A stretch of DNA of 64,000 nucleotides from Oceanobacillus timonensis (GCF_900166635.1 NZ_LT800497.1:3396344-3460343), one strand, 5' to 3'. Shown: positions 25,624-37,182, numbered from the stretch's first letter. Translations and numbers: made by a program. The notes: a model not told the origin generated them from the sequence alone.

Positions 25624-25655
25624 AAAAAGCCCCCACAACCGTGAGGGCTTATTTT
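25624..25655 (-). terminator. Terminator after the amidase gene
   Basis: AAGCCCTCAC and GTGGGGGCTT pair on the minus strand and are followed by TTTTTAAG, directly after the amidase stop. Confidence 0.75.
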
Positions 25656-25659
25656 ATAC

Positions 25660-26568
25660 TTAAAATGTGCCGGCATTTAAACGTCTTTGCATCTCTTTAA
25701 CTACTGTAGATGGGCGGCTTAGAACTCCATCTTGCGGAGTGCCTAGATGTTTTTGTAACGCTCTAATTGTTCCAGGTCCCAATTTGCCATCAGCGCCAGT
25801 ACCAACTTTCTGCTGTAAGGCAACAATCACATTACTGCCACCACTACCAAATTGCACCGTAGTACCATACAATGCTTGGGTTACAGCGTTTCTAGGTTGT
25901 TTACTGATAAAACCATCAACCGGAGTGTTTAACGCTTCCTGTAGCGCTCGTGTTGTACTGTTACCCCATTTTCCATCCACATCAATGTCACCAGATGGAT
26001 CAGGGTTACTCCCTCCATTATTACCGCCACCAGAAAGACCTAACGCCTTAGCAATGCCATTAGCATGTCCAAGGGCAATGCGATCAAGGTAAGCGTCTGA
26101 TTTTAATTTGTTCGCATCAGCAGTTGTATCAATAAAGCCATTTTCTGTTAGGATACCGGGCATAGAAGATTGACGTAATACATGCAAGTTTGCGCGCTTT
26201 TTACCCCTATTATTGAAATCCACTTGCTTCATAACTTCTTCATGGACTCTATCGCGATAAGTTACAGTGTTATTAGAGACACTTCCATTATAAATATAGT
26301 CTTCATAACCAGTACCTCCACCAGCATTGATGTGAATAGATACAAAGTAATCAGCGCCCCAACTGTTTGCATCATTTGTACGTTGGTTAAGAGATACTGT
26401 CTTGTCTGTTGTACGGCTCATTCGGATACTGTGACCTGTATAATCACGATTTAAAATATTTCTTACTTTCAGAGCAATCTTCAAAGTAAGAGCTTTCTCC
26501 TGTAAACCATTTGCAGCTGCACCTGGATCTGTACCGCCATGTCCTGGATCTAAATAAATTTTTGCCAT
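25660..26568 (-). CDS. Phage endolysin: N-acetylmuramoyl-L-alanine amidase
   Basis: 302 residues. An Amidase_3 domain (about 1-175) shows YLDPGHGGTDPGA, SIHINAGGG and ILTENGFIDT with the zinc-binding His and Glu residues. A Gly/Asn linker leads to a peptidoglycan-binding-like region (about 195-300) with repeated GKWGNSTTRALQ and GKLGPGTIRALQ units. There is no signal peptide, as expected for a holin-dependent endolysin. It follows the holin gene by 96 bp. Confidence 0.9.
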   Translation of the reverse strand: MAKIYLDPGHGGTDPGAAANGLQEKALTLKIALKVRNILNRDYTGHSIRMSRTTDKTVSLNQRTNDANSWGADYFVSIHINAGGGTGYEDYIYNGSVSNNTVTYRDRVHEEVMKQVDFNNRGKKRANLHVLRQSSMPGILTENGFIDTTADANKLKSDAYLDRIALGHANGIAKALGLSGGGNNGGSNPDPSGDIDVDGKWGNSTTRALQEALNTPVDGFISKQPRNAVTQALYGTTVQFGSGGSNVIVALQQKVGTGADGKLGPGTIRALQKHLGTPQDGVLSRPSTVVKEMQRRLNAGTF

Positions 26569-26664
26569 AATAAAATTCCTCCTCTAATATTTTGTATTAA
26601 AAAAACAGCTTGCCCGCATGAGCTAGCTGCTTATAAATTAAAAAGAGCAGCTTTTAACTACTCT

Positions 26665-26910
26665 TTATTTAAGCTTTGTTTTCTTATTTTGCTTGGCATC
26701 TTTAAGAATTCGATCGGCTTCCTGTGCTTCTTGAGAAACAGAATTGTTTTTCCACCATGTCCATATTGCCACAACGGCTAATACTACCGCTGACACTCCT
26801 TCATAAATTTCTTCCTCGGAAAATGGTAATGGGTTCCATCCAAAAGTGACTAATACCTGATTAAACAATAAAACTGCCAGTACCGCTAACCTTGTAATTG
26901 CTTGTTGCAT
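26665..26910 (-). CDS. Phage holin
   Basis: 81 residues with two hydrophobic segments (VLAVLLFNQVLVTFGW and VSAVVLAVVAIWTWW) and a basic, charged tail. This is the layout of the SPP1/phi-LC3 class of Gram-positive phage holins, which form membrane lesions letting the endolysin out. AAGGAGAGG precedes ATG 26910. It sits between the XhlA-like and amidase genes. Confidence 0.85.
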   Translation of the reverse strand: MQQAITRLAVLAVLLFNQVLVTFGWNPLPFSEEEIYEGVSAVVLAVVAIWTWWKNNSVSQEAQEADRILKDAKQNKKTKLK

Positions 26911-26922
26911 AATATCCTCTCC

Positions 26923-27237
26923 TTAAATAAAAAATTCAAATACGATAACCACAACGGCAGTAACCAATCCCCCTGCCCCTGTAATGCTGATAAACCATTT
27001 CCAAAAACTAGATAGGTTCATCTTTTTTGTTTCGAGGTGATGACTTATCAGTTTATTAAGCAAGTCTTTTTGCTCTTTGTTATGGTCATCCATATTAACT
27101 TTCATATCATCTAATTTCTCAAAAACCTTCGCTTGCTGAGCTTCGACGTTGGTCAGTCGTCTTTCATGGTCCAGCAGTATTTCAGGAACTGCTACCTGTT
27201 TATCATTCATTTCTGCCAACTCCTCCGGTTGTGGCAT
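26923..27237 (-). CDS. XhlA-like phage lysis accessory protein
   Basis: 104 residues. A coiled-coil N-terminal part (HERRLTNVEAQQAKVFEKLD) is followed by a C-terminal membrane segment (ISITGAGGLVTAVVVIVFEF). It resembles haemolysin XhlA-type proteins that help holins in defective phages such as PBSX. It is 12 bp upstream of the holin gene, after an AGGGGG site. Confidence 0.8.
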   Translation of the reverse strand: MPQPEELAEMNDKQVAVPEILLDHERRLTNVEAQQAKVFEKLDDMKVNMDDHNKEQKDLLNKLISHHLETKKMNLSSFWKWFISITGAGGLVTAVVVIVFEFFI

Positions 27238-27270
27238 GTTCGACCCCCTACTACATCAGACATTAAAAAG

Positions 27271-27295
27271 AGGCTAGCGTAGCGCTAACCTCATA
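27271..27295. terminator. Hairpin upstream of the lysis cassette
   Basis: GAGGCTAGC and GCTAACCTC form a stem with a 7-nt loop; A and T runs lie on both sides. A second stem at 27355-27377 overlaps the end of the next gene. Confidence 0.5.
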
Positions 27296-27354
27296 AAAAT
27301 AAGCCTTTCTCGGCTTTAATAAATGGATATCACAACCTTTCAAGGCATGAAAAA

Positions 27355-27377
27355 AGACACCTCATAACGAGATGTCT
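27355..27377 (-). terminator. Terminator of the 95-residue phage gene
   Basis: AGACATCTCG and CGAGGTGTCT-like arms pair on the minus strand and are followed by TTTTTTC. The stem starts within the stop codon of the gene at 27376. Confidence 0.7.
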
Positions 27378-27663
27378 ATGACTTTTCTATACTTTTTGTT
27401 TCTTGCCGGACGAACACAATTAAGTTTTTATTTTCGTCTATAACTCTATCAACTACACTATAAAGAGTCATATTTCCGACTCGATTCATTTGGTGAATGG
27501 CATATGACAAGAAGTAATCATTCTTCAATAAATCCTCTCTATCAAACTCATTAGTTACTTCTTTATTTTGAGTTATACCTGATTCAACATCAACGAAATA
27601 ATTTTTATTACTGGTGTTTCGTAGCTCGAATAAATCAATTTTGTTAAAATAATCTATTTTCAT
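27376..27663 (-). CDS. Hypothetical 95-residue protein
   Basis: Not recognised. GGGGGAGATG precedes ATG 27663. The protein is acidic, Asn/Asp rich and soluble (KIDYFNKIDLFELRNTSNKN, ending IVFVRQETKSIEKS). It sits between the ATP-grasp gene and the lysis cassette with its own terminator. Confidence 0.6.
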   Translation of the reverse strand: MKIDYFNKIDLFELRNTSNKNYFVDVESGITQNKEVTNEFDREDLLKNDYFLSYAIHQMNRVGNMTLYSVVDRVIDENKNLIVFVRQETKSIEKS

Positions 27664-27727
27664 TTACATCTCCCCCTACTACCTATATCGGCCTAGAAGA
27701 AGGAATTTTAAAGCATAAAAATACATT

Positions 27728-28738
27728 TTAAATTATATTTTTAATTAAATATTTATAGTACTCGCAACGTAACAGCGCAACCTCGGCTCTTATATTAGCA
27801 ACCGTTGGAATACTATTCACTTCGAATAAATAAAGTTCACCATTTTCATCTATTCCAACGTCCATACCTAATGTCATCAACTCTGTGTTTCTTACTTCCT
27901 CTATTTTGTAAGGAAAAGCGTTTCCGAGGCCTTTAAGTTTTTTTAAAATCACTTTTTGCTTATCAGGAAAATTAGCAGTTAAGAACTGTTTAACATCAGC
28001 AATACCTCCACCTTGGTTTACGTTAGAGATAACCTTTTGACCAATGCCAATACGAACATAAATTTTAGCTATTTCCCATTTTCCCGACCCATTTTTTTCT
28101 ACATGGATTCTGCAATCAAATGGGTCATCTTGCTGCGCAGTTCTAGAACAGATAAATTTTTGGATTATATGGTTCTTGTTTGCAATATTTTTTTCATAAA
28201 AATCCTTGAATACTTCTTCCGTATATTCTGTGTCACTTGTCCTAAATCCAACAACATACATATCATCTCTTTTGCGGACACGGTAAACTCCTTTTCCCAT
28301 TAAACCATTAACGGGCTTTATTACCACCTCAGAATATTTGTCTATAAATTCTAAGATATCATTAAAATCAGCAATGTGTTTCGATGGAATAATATATTTA
28401 TTAAATTTCTCATCTTCAGCGAATAGCTCTTGTAAACGATCTTTGGAAATTCTATTCAGACCGTTGTCTGTTAAATAAGCGTTCTTCCGCAAGTATTTAG
28501 ATAGCTTTTTGCTTTTTGTTAATGAATATGGGGAAATATCGATAATTCTAGGCAATTCTGTTTTTATTCTTTTCCACTTATCCCCCACTAACAATCTACC
28601 ATTGACAGAATTATTCTCCATGTCTACATCTTTCGGATGCATATATAAGATATCTAATCCTTCCCCTTTACATACTTTTGAAAATAATTTTGCCGTTGTA
28701 CTAGGGTTTGTAAAATTACGCATAAAACCAATTATCAC
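27728..28738 (-). CDS. YheC/YheD-type ATP-grasp protein
   Basis: About 336 residues. ATP-grasp features include VVIKPVNGLMGKGVYRV (about 140), DCRIHVEKNGSGKWEIAKI, a Gly-rich NVNQGGGIADV loop and ELYLFEVNSIPT with metal-binding Glu and Asn. YheC/D proteins are linked to Bacillus endospore coats; the reaction is unknown. I prefer the GTG at 28738, spaced six bases from AGGTG, over the GTG at 28747. Its presence beside phage lysis genes is unusual and suggests cargo. The group II intron lies directly upstream. Confidence 0.75.
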   Translation of the reverse strand: MIIGFMRNFTNPSTTAKLFSKVCKGEGLDILYMHPKDVDMENNSVNGRLLVGDKWKRIKTELPRIIDISPYSLTKSKKLSKYLRKNAYLTDNGLNRISKDRLQELFAEDEKFNKYIIPSKHIADFNDILEFIDKYSEVVIKPVNGLMGKGVYRVRKRDDMYVVGFRTSDTEYTEEVFKDFYEKNIANKNHIIQKFICSRTAQQDDPFDCRIHVEKNGSGKWEIAKIYVRIGIGQKVISNVNQGGGIADVKQFLTANFPDKQKVILKKLKGLGNAFPYKIEEVRNTELMTLGMDVGIDENGELYLFEVNSIPTVANIRAEVALLRCEYYKYLIKNII

Positions 28739-28808
28739 TTCATTCACCTACTATATAAATTATTAACTAAGATTATACCATAGTAGGGATTTGTAAGGAT
28801 ATACAGCA

Positions 28809-30692
28809 ATCGAGTAGGAGGAGGTGACTAACCTCCGACCTCTCACACCACCATACGTACGGTTCCGTATACGGCGGTTTCATTTATGTCCAACGCTTCG
28901 TTAGATAGCTATTAGTTAGACTCTTCAAACCTTGTTCTGACCAGTATTGGTCACCAAGCGCTCTATGCAAGATAGGGCTATTGGCGGTTCGCCAATAGCT
29001 CTTTCTTGTGTTTGCCCATTCCCACGCTTTTCCTTTCTTGATTCCTTGTTTCACGAGATTCTTGTGTTTCGTTTTCACTTTCTTCCACTCTTTCCAACGT
29101 ATCATTCGTAGACGTCTTCGAATCCATCCGTCGAGTTCCTTGAATATCGTAGGTGTTTCTGCTAACTGGTAGTATCCCAGCCAGCCTGCGAGATATTGAT
29201 TCAGTTTCTCTATTCTGTCCCCCATATTCATTGATTTCTTTCGAGACGTTAATTCTCGGATTCGTCGCTTGAAACGTTTGATACTTTCTTTCGCAATCCG
29301 TATCTTGGGATTTTCCTTATGAAAGGTGAATGAGAATCCAAGGAATTTACGTTTCCATGGGCGGTCTACCGCACTTTTCTCTTTATTGACTTCCAATTTC
29401 ATCTTCTTCTCTATAAAGTTGGTGATACTTTCCATTATTCGGTGTCCTGCTCTTTTCGAACGGACATAAATATGAAAATCATCCGCATAGCGCACGAAAT
29501 GGAGTCCTCTTTTCTCTAACTCTTTGTCCAGTTCATCCAGGACAATGTTTGAGAGAAGCGGACTTAACGGTCCGCCCTGAGACGCTCCTTCTGTATTCGG
29601 ATGTACCACTCCGTCTTCCATGATTCCTGCTTGCAGGAATCTGCGGATAAGCTGAAGGACTTTCGGGTCTTTGACCCTCCGACTTAGCGTCCGCATCAAA
29701 CGGTCGTGGTTTACTTTATCGAAGAATTTCTCTAAATCCATATCAATCACCCAGCGATATCCGTCCTTCATATATGCCCTGGCTTTCCTTACAGCGTCAT
29801 GACCTCGACGCTTTGGGCGGAAGCCATAGCTATTTTCCGAGAAGGTCGGGTCATATATCGTGGTGAGCACTTGTGCGATGGCTTGTTGGATAAAACGGTC
29901 TAACACGGTGGGAATACCCAGTTTCCTCATACCGCCGCCTTCTTTATGGATTTCGTAACGGCGAACTGGTTGAGGGTAGTAGGTACCCGTTTCTAGTTGC
30001 TCCCGAATAGAAGCCCAGTGTTCCATGATATGCGCTCGTAGGTTTTGTACGGGCATTCCATCAACTCCGTGACTTCCTTTATTGCGCTCTACACGATGCA
30101 GAGCTGTCATTAGGTTTTCTCGTGCTAGAATTTGTTCCAACATGTTATCTAACTCCTGCGTGAATTGTCCTTTCTTCTTGTGTGGCAATGTCTCTCAGCC
30201 CTTCTAATGTCCCCCGCGGGATTCACCGCTTCCTCCATTAGGAAGGTTTCATGTTTCTGCTTCTTCGAGTATTGCGTACGCGAAGTGGCAATTCTCCTTA
30301 AATGATTCAGCCCTTCCCAGATATTCTAGAACTATCTGGTACTACGGCTTCGGCTGACTTCTGATAGTTCAGTGAACATTCGCATGTTCAGTTACGGCAT
30401 GTGTACCGCATTTCTATCAGACCTCCCAGGGTAAGTACACACTCTTCCTCCCCATATCCCTTCTTCATTTACTCTATGCACCCTTTGGCAGTAAGGGCTT
30501 TGACTTGTTATGCAGTCTCACCCAAGTACATCTAGCCTTCTATGAAGTTTGTGTTCCTAAGGGCGGGGGTTTGCCGCCGACTTCCTTCAGATTCTGGGTC
30601 ACCCCCAGACACCCTTGTCTTGAGCTAACCACTACTACTGCCTTCGTGATTCGGGACTTTAACCCTAGAGAATGTGCACATGCCTGGCACAC
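28809..30692 (-). mobile_element. Group IIC intron, about 1.88 kb
   Basis: On the minus strand the intron begins GTGTGCCAGGCATG at 30692, the usual group II GUGYG start. The following structured region (CTCTAGGGT, AGTCCCGAA, GGCGGCAAACC) closely matches the O. iheyensis IIC intron as I recall it. The reverse transcriptase ORF lies inside. The 3' end has a domain V/VI-like stretch (CCGTATACGG, GGTCGGAGG, CCTCCTCCTACTCGAT) ending about 28809. The upstream exon is a terminator hairpin plus T-run, the standard IIC target. The 3' boundary is good to a few bases. Confidence 0.85.
28884..30188 (-). CDS. ltrA: Group IIC intron reverse transcriptase/maturase
   Basis: 434 residues. Reverse transcriptase blocks are in order: NKGSHGVDGM, RKLGIPTVLDRFIQQAI, NSYGFRPKRRGHDAV, VIDMDLEKFFD, GASQGGPLSPLLSNIVLDELD and the catalytic RYADDF (about 240). 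A GIIM maturase domain follows (about 330-420). No HNH endonuclease domain is present, as expected for class IIC. It probably starts at TTG 30188; an internal Met is possible. The protein splices and moves its intron. Confidence 0.9.
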   Translation of the reverse strand: MPHKKKGQFTQELDNMLEQILARENLMTALHRVERNKGSHGVDGMPVQNLRAHIMEHWASIREQLETGTYYPQPVRRYEIHKEGGGMRKLGIPTVLDRFIQQAIAQVLTTIYDPTFSENSYGFRPKRRGHDAVRKARAYMKDGYRWVIDMDLEKFFDKVNHDRLMRTLSRRVKDPKVLQLIRRFLQAGIMEDGVVHPNTEGASQGGPLSPLLSNIVLDELDKELEKRGLHFVRYADDFHIYVRSKRAGHRIMESITNFIEKKMKLEVNKEKSAVDRPWKRKFLGFSFTFHKENPKIRIAKESIKRFKRRIRELTSRKKSMNMGDRIEKLNQYLAGWLGYYQLAETPTIFKELDGWIRRRLRMIRWKEWKKVKTKHKNLVKQGIKKGKAWEWANTRKSYWRTANSPILHRALGDQYWSEQGLKSLTNSYLTKRWT

Positions 30693-30693
30693 A

Positions 30694-30725
30694 GAAAAAG
30701 AGACTCCGAAAAATTCGGAAGTCTC
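30694..30725 (-). terminator. Terminator downstream of groEL, target of the intron
   Basis: On the minus strand GAGACTTCCGAA and TTCGGAGTCTC form a stem followed by TTTTTCT, and the intron begins at the next base. The same hairpin without an intron occurs left of repeat copy 1 (20109-20134). Confidence 0.8.
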
Positions 30726-30809
30726 ATGAATAATTTGCTTGATTTTTAGCGAAATGTGGTCAAAATGCGGTCAATTATTTATTTATACCACTAAAACCGT
30801 TGTTATGAC

Positions 30810-32462
<1,653 letters not shown>

Positions 32463-32542
32463 TCATATTCCTCCTTCAAATTGATTCACGGTTTCATTTC
32501 ATTGTTAAAACTTTCTCTTAAAGATTCATCGTATATTTTTAA

Positions 32543-32995
<453 letters not shown>

Positions 32996-33014
32996 TTAAC
33001 GCAAAAGCCCTTCG

Positions 33015-33068
33015 ATGGGACAAGTAAGCGCAGTCCCAGTCCCGGCTTGGCATTCACCGATAGACTTG
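33015..33068 (+). repeat. Dispersed intergenic repeat, copy A
   Basis: The core AAGTAAGCGCAGTCCCAGTC recurs at 48619-48680 and, inverted, at 45018-45060. It lies in the otherwise empty 33000-33245 gap between groES and the CPBP gene. Confidence 0.5.
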
Positions 33069-33245
33069 CACGCAAGCCTATAAGGGATTCTAAGAAAGCA
33101 AAATACGATTTTAACTCTCCTTTTAACGCATGCCACGTTTTTCTTTATTGTTTCATGCATGATTCTGTGTACTTCTGATTATAATTTTCCATAACAGTTG
33201 TGTTAGAATATACTTTATGATGATTATACTTGAAGGAGCGTTTTT

Positions 33246-33950
33246 ATGACCCGAAGATATATATATGTCATACTTACATACATCATTATGCAATTCTCCG
33301 TTTTTCTTGCAGCACCTCTACTCGCATTTGTATTTGATATTGAACTTGCACTTGCCAGTATTTATTGGTCTGTATTCAGTTTTGCTGCCGGTATTGTTGT
33401 TGTTATCTGGCTTTTAAAACCGGAAATACAAGCCCCGAATCACCGTGATGCAGCTGGTGCTGGCGGAATTATTGGCTGGTCTGTTTTGGGGATTATTTTA
33501 GCTTTCCTTTCCCAAGGGCTGGCAGCCACCATTGAAATGGAATTGTTCGGAATCGATCCCGGTTCGGAAAATACACAAGGTATTATGAATATGGCCCGGG
33601 CAGTACCCATTTTTGTTGCTCTTCCGGCTATTTTTGCTCCGATATTGGAGGAAATCATTTTTCGGAAGATTATTTTTGGATCCCTTTATAAAAAAATGAA
33701 CTTTTTCTTCGCGGCCATTATATCTTCTATTATTTTCGCCGTGATTCATTGGGATTTCTTGCATCTATTAGTATATACAGCAATGGGATTTGTTTTTGCA
33801 TTCCTTTATGTACAGACAAAGCGGATTCTTGTACCTATTATCGTACATGCCGGTATGAACACACTTGTTGTTTTGGCTCAGCTGTCATTAGATCCAGAAG
33901 AAATTCAAAAGCAACTCGATCAATTACAACTCATATTCTTTGGAGGTTAA
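33246..33950 (+). CDS. CPBP-family intramembrane metalloprotease (YdiL-like)
   Basis: 234 residues with about six membrane segments. The glutamyl-protease motifs are PILEEIIFRKIIFG (EExxxR, about 140), FAVIHWDFLHLL (His) and IIVHAGMNTL (HxxxN). Family members cleave prenylated or other membrane peptides; some give bacteriocin immunity. It sits beside groES and divergent from it, as ydiL does in B. subtilis. AAGGAGCG precedes ATG 33246. The ydiK gene follows one base after its stop. Confidence 0.9.
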   Translation: MTRRYIYVILTYIIMQFSVFLAAPLLAFVFDIELALASIYWSVFSFAAGIVVVIWLLKPEIQAPNHRDAAGAGGIIGWSVLGIILAFLSQGLAATIEMELFGIDPGSENTQGIMNMARAVPIFVALPAIFAPILEEIIFRKIIFGSLYKKMNFFFAAIISSIIFAVIHWDFLHLLVYTAMGFVFAFLYVQTKRILVPIIVHAGMNTLVVLAQLSLDPEEIQKQLDQLQLIFFGG

Positions 33951-33951
33951 C

Positions 33952-34146
33952 ATGCATCGTCCATATTTAATTAAAGCCATTTTTTATATTTTATTCGGTG
34001 CTTTATTTGTTTATATTGGTGTTCTCAGTAAAGGAGACACTGTCTGGGACACCGTAACAATCCTGTTCGCGGGTATTGCGGCACTTACTTTTTATGCCGG
34101 CTTCCGAATGTTGCGGTACTACTTTAAAGTAAAGAATAAAAAATAA
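33952..34146 (+). CDS. ydiK: Small membrane protein YdiK (DUF4305)
   Basis: 64 residues from ATG 33952, with TGGAGG inside the end of the previous gene. Two membrane helices (IKAIFYILFGALFVYIGVL and ILFAGIAALTFYAGFRML) and a basic tail. It is the conserved partner of the CPBP gene in this Bacillaceae block. Function unknown. Confidence 0.85.
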   Translation: MHRPYLIKAIFYILFGALFVYIGVLSKGDTVWDTVTILFAGIAALTFYAGFRMLRYYFKVKNKK

Positions 34147-34149
34147 GAA

Positions 34150-34203
34150 AAAACTAGCTCTCACACTGCTTTCTCTTAGAAAAGCTGCTTGAGAGCTAGT
34201 TTT
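34150..34203. terminator. Bidirectional terminator between ydiK and rex
   Basis: AAAACTAGCTCTCA and TGAGAGCTAGTTTT form a perfect 14-bp stem with A and T runs at both sides, between two convergent genes. Confidence 0.85.
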
Positions 34204-34225
34204 CTTATCAGTAAATAAAAACGGA

Positions 34226-34861
34226 CTATTCTTCTTCTAAAGAATAATGTTTTAAAAAGTATACCAGTGATTGCAATTCTACCGTTAGATCAATATGATG
34301 TACACGGATATTGCTTGGGACAGTAATGCGTGCTGGAGTGAAATTAAGGATGCCTTTAATGCCTAAATCAACTAATCTGTTTGCAGCAGCATCTGCTTCT
34401 TCAGCCGGAATCGTTAAAATAGCAACTTCAATCCCCTTTATTTTATCTTCTAATTCATCCACATGATAAATGGGAACGCCGCCAATTTCCTTGCCTGCTT
34501 TGGATTCATCTGTATCAAAAGCCATTGTAATACGGATATTGTTGTTTTTTAAAAAATTATAATGTAAAAATGCAGTTCCCAGATTTCCAACTCCGATTAA
34601 AGCAACATTGGTAATTTCATGCTGGTCCAATGTACTTTTAAAAAAACCTAATAAATACTCCACATTATATCCATACCCTTTTTTTCCAAGCGCTCCAAAA
34701 TAGGAAAAGTCTCTTCGAATCGTCGCAGAGTCTACTTTCACAGCATCACTTAATTCTTTCGAAGACACACGCAGCTTCCCCTGTTGATATAAATTATTGA
34801 GAAATCGATAGTATAAAGGCAAACGTTTTGCTGTTGCCTGCGGAATTTTATTTTGTTCCAT
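34226..34861 (-). CDS. rex: Redox-sensing transcriptional repressor Rex
   Basis: 211 residues. The N-terminal winged helix (about 1-80, [27 protein letters not shown]) binds DNA. The Rossmann domain ([12 protein letters not shown] at about 90) binds NADH/NAD+, and [18 protein letters not shown] ends the protein. Rex represses fermentation and alternative respiration genes when NADH is low. Position next to ydiK, CPBP and groES is conserved in Bacillaceae. Confidence 0.97.
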   Translation of the reverse strand: MEQNKIPQATAKRLPLYYRFLNNLYQQGKLRVSSKELSDAVKVDSATIRRDFSYFGALGKKGYGYNVEYLLGFFKSTLDQHEITNVALIGVGNLGTAFLHYNFLKNNNIRITMAFDTDESKAGKEIGGVPIYHVDELEDKIKGIEVAILTIPAEEADAAANRLVDLGIKGILNFTPARITVPSNIRVHHIDLTVELQSLVYFLKHYSLEEE

Positions 34862-35140
34862 TTGAAACGGCCTCTCTTCAGTTTCTAAGTATAGGAAAAT
34901 GTATTATTTAAACCTTTTCATTTTTATTCAACATTAACATCCTCTACTATACAATTTTAACAGAAATACTGCCAACATGGCGAACTTTAGCTAATTTTAT
35001 TGTCGCTTCTATTGGGATACGTTACACTTGTATAAGGTATGATTTCCTTTAACAGGATGATTGAAAAAGAAAGCCGATCAACAGACTATGCTGTACCGTA
35101 TTTGCACAGGCTTTTTTCTAACTTAGAAAGGATGGCAATG

Positions 35141-37075
35141 ATGATTTTAATGCAATTAAACGGAATCTCGAAATCCTTTGGAGCAGAAGAGATTCTTTCT
35201 AATATAAAAATGGAAATTAAAGAAAATGAACGTATTGCAATTGTTGGCCGGAATGGGTCCGGTAAGTCAACACTGCTCAAAATAATGGCAGGCGAAATGC
35301 CTTTTGATGGTGGCGAAATATTCAAACCGAAAGACTTAACATTTGGTTATCTTTCCCAACATATGACGTTAGAGTCTGGAAAAACCATTTGGAAAGAGAT
35401 GCTGGATGTATTTTCTCCACTTCTCTCCATGGAAAAAAAACTGCGTGAAATGGAAACACAGATGGCGGATTCTTCCAGTATGGATGCGTCTGATTATCAG
35501 CAACTGCTCGATAAATATGACAAACTCCAAAATGATTACCAAACAAGCGGCGGTTATACGTATCAAGCAGAAATCAAATCTGTACTCACCGGTTTATCCT
35601 TTGGTGATTATGACTACGATACCTTGATTACAGATTTAAGCGGCGGGCAGAAAACAAGATTGGCGCTTGGGAAACTCCTTTTGCAAAAACCGCAGCTGCT
35701 TATTCTGGATGAGCCGACAAACCATTTAGATATTGATACGCTTACCTGGCTGGAAAGTTATTTAGTCAATTACCCGGGTGCTATCGTTATTGTTTCCCAT
35801 GACCGCTACTTTTTAGACAAAACCGTATCTATTGTCTACGAGATTTCCAGACATCATTCTAAAAAGTTCCATGGAAGCTACAGCAACTATTTAGACCAAA
35901 AAGCGTTTGATTATGAACAAGAGAAAAAAGAATTTGAAAAACAGCAGACGGAAATCAAACGGATGGAAGACTTTATCCAACGGAATTTGGCACGTGCTTC
36001 GACAACAAAACGGGCACAAAGCAGACGGAAAAAACTTGAAAAAATGGAACGCCTTGAACGCCCTGCAGGGGACGAATCCTCGGCATCTATTTCTTTCCAA
36101 GTGAACCGTCAAAGTGGAAATGACGTATTAAAAATAAAAGAGTTAACCTTCCAATATCCGGATACGGAACAGCCGATTTTTAAAGGCATTTCCATGCATG
36201 CTAACCGCGGTGATCGTATTGCATTGGTTGGGCCAAATGGGGTCGGTAAAACAACACTGCTAAAAAATATTGTCGGTAAACAACGTCCTGATAAAGGCGA
36301 AATCCAACTCGGGACGAATGTTCAAATTGGCTATTATGATCAGGAACAGGCTAACCTTAACTCGAATAAAACTGTGCTGCAAGAGCTCTGGGACGATTAT
36401 CCATTGATCAATGAGAAAGATATTCGTACCATTCTTGGAAACTTTTTATTTTCGGGTGAAGATGTCCTAAAATCTGTTTCGTCCTTAAGTGGTGGTGAAA
36501 AATCAAGACTGGCGCTGGCAAAGTTGAAAATGCAAAAAGCAAATTTACTTCTCCTTGACGAGCCGACAAACCACTTGGACATTGATAGTAAGGAAGTTTT
36601 GGAGAGTGCCTTAATCGATTTTCCCGGAACGATTCTTTTTGTTTCCCACGACCGTTATTTTATCAATCGGATAGCAGATCAAGTCGCGGAAATGCAAGCA
36701 AGCAGTATGAAAATGTATCTTGGTGACTATGATTACTATTTGGAGAAAAAAGCAGAAGAAGAGGAATGGCGGCAGTTAGAAATGCAAAAAAATCCACAAG
36801 AAGGAGACGAACCAGCTGTTTCTGCCCAAAAGCTCAGCTTTCAAGAAGAAAAGCAACGCCAGCGCGAAGAACGCAAACGGAAGCGACGCATTGAAGAATT
36901 AGAAACCATTATTGAACAAAAAGAAGAAGCAATTGCTGATATCGAATTAGAAATGACCAAACCGGATGTATTTGATGACCATCAAAAGACAATGGAATTA
37001 ACCGATAAATTATCCGTTTTAAAAGAGGAACTGGATCACTATATGGATGAATGGGCAATGTTAGAAGAAAATTAA
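35141..37075 (+). CDS. ABC-F ATPase (YdiF-like ribosome-associated protein)
   Basis: 644 residues. Two ATPase domains: Walker A GRNGSGKST (about 40) and GPNGVGKTT (about 365), signatures LSGGQKTRLALGKLL and LSGGEKSRLALAKL, and two DEPTNHLD Walker B motifs. A charged linker (about 240-320) and a coiled C-terminal region (about 550-640) complete the ABC-F form, which lacks membrane domains and acts on ribosomes. I start it at ATG 35141, as YdiF homologues begin MI-LQ; AAAGG precedes it. It is divergent from rex. Confidence 0.93.
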   Translation: MILMQLNGISKSFGAEEILSNIKMEIKENERIAIVGRNGSGKSTLLKIMAGEMPFDGGEIFKPKDLTFGYLSQHMTLESGKTIWKEMLDVFSPLLSMEKKLREMETQMADSSSMDASDYQQLLDKYDKLQNDYQTSGGYTYQAEIKSVLTGLSFGDYDYDTLITDLSGGQKTRLALGKLLLQKPQLLILDEPTNHLDIDTLTWLESYLVNYPGAIVIVSHDRYFLDKTVSIVYEISRHHSKKFHGSYSNYLDQKAFDYEQEKKEFEKQQTEIKRMEDFIQRNLARASTTKRAQSRRKKLEKMERLERPAGDESSASISFQVNRQSGNDVLKIKELTFQYPDTEQPIFKGISMHANRGDRIALVGPNGVGKTTLLKNIVGKQRPDKGEIQLGTNVQIGYYDQEQANLNSNKTVLQELWDDYPLINEKDIRTILGNFLFSGEDVLKSVSSLSGGEKSRLALAKLKMQKANLLLLDEPTNHLDIDSKEVLESALIDFPGTILFVSHDRYFINRIADQVAEMQASSMKMYLGDYDYYLEKKAEEEEWRQLEMQKNPQEGDEPAVSAQKLSFQEEKQRQREERKRKRRIEELETIIEQKEEAIADIELEMTKPDVFDDHQKTMELTDKLSVLKEELDHYMDEWAMLEEN

Positions 37076-37109
37076 GTAATTGATATAATTTTCAGATTGT
37101 TGTATACTG

Positions 37110-37142
37110 AAAAGCAGACAAGACGATTGTCTGCTTTTTTAT
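37110..37142 (+). terminator. Terminator of the ABC-F gene
   Basis: AAAAGCAGACAA and TTGTCTGCTTTT pair, followed by TTTTAT, 35 bp after the stop codon. Confidence 0.85.
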
Positions 37143-37182
37143 ACATGAACCATTCAAAGTGATTAATGGAGGTAGTTATCTC

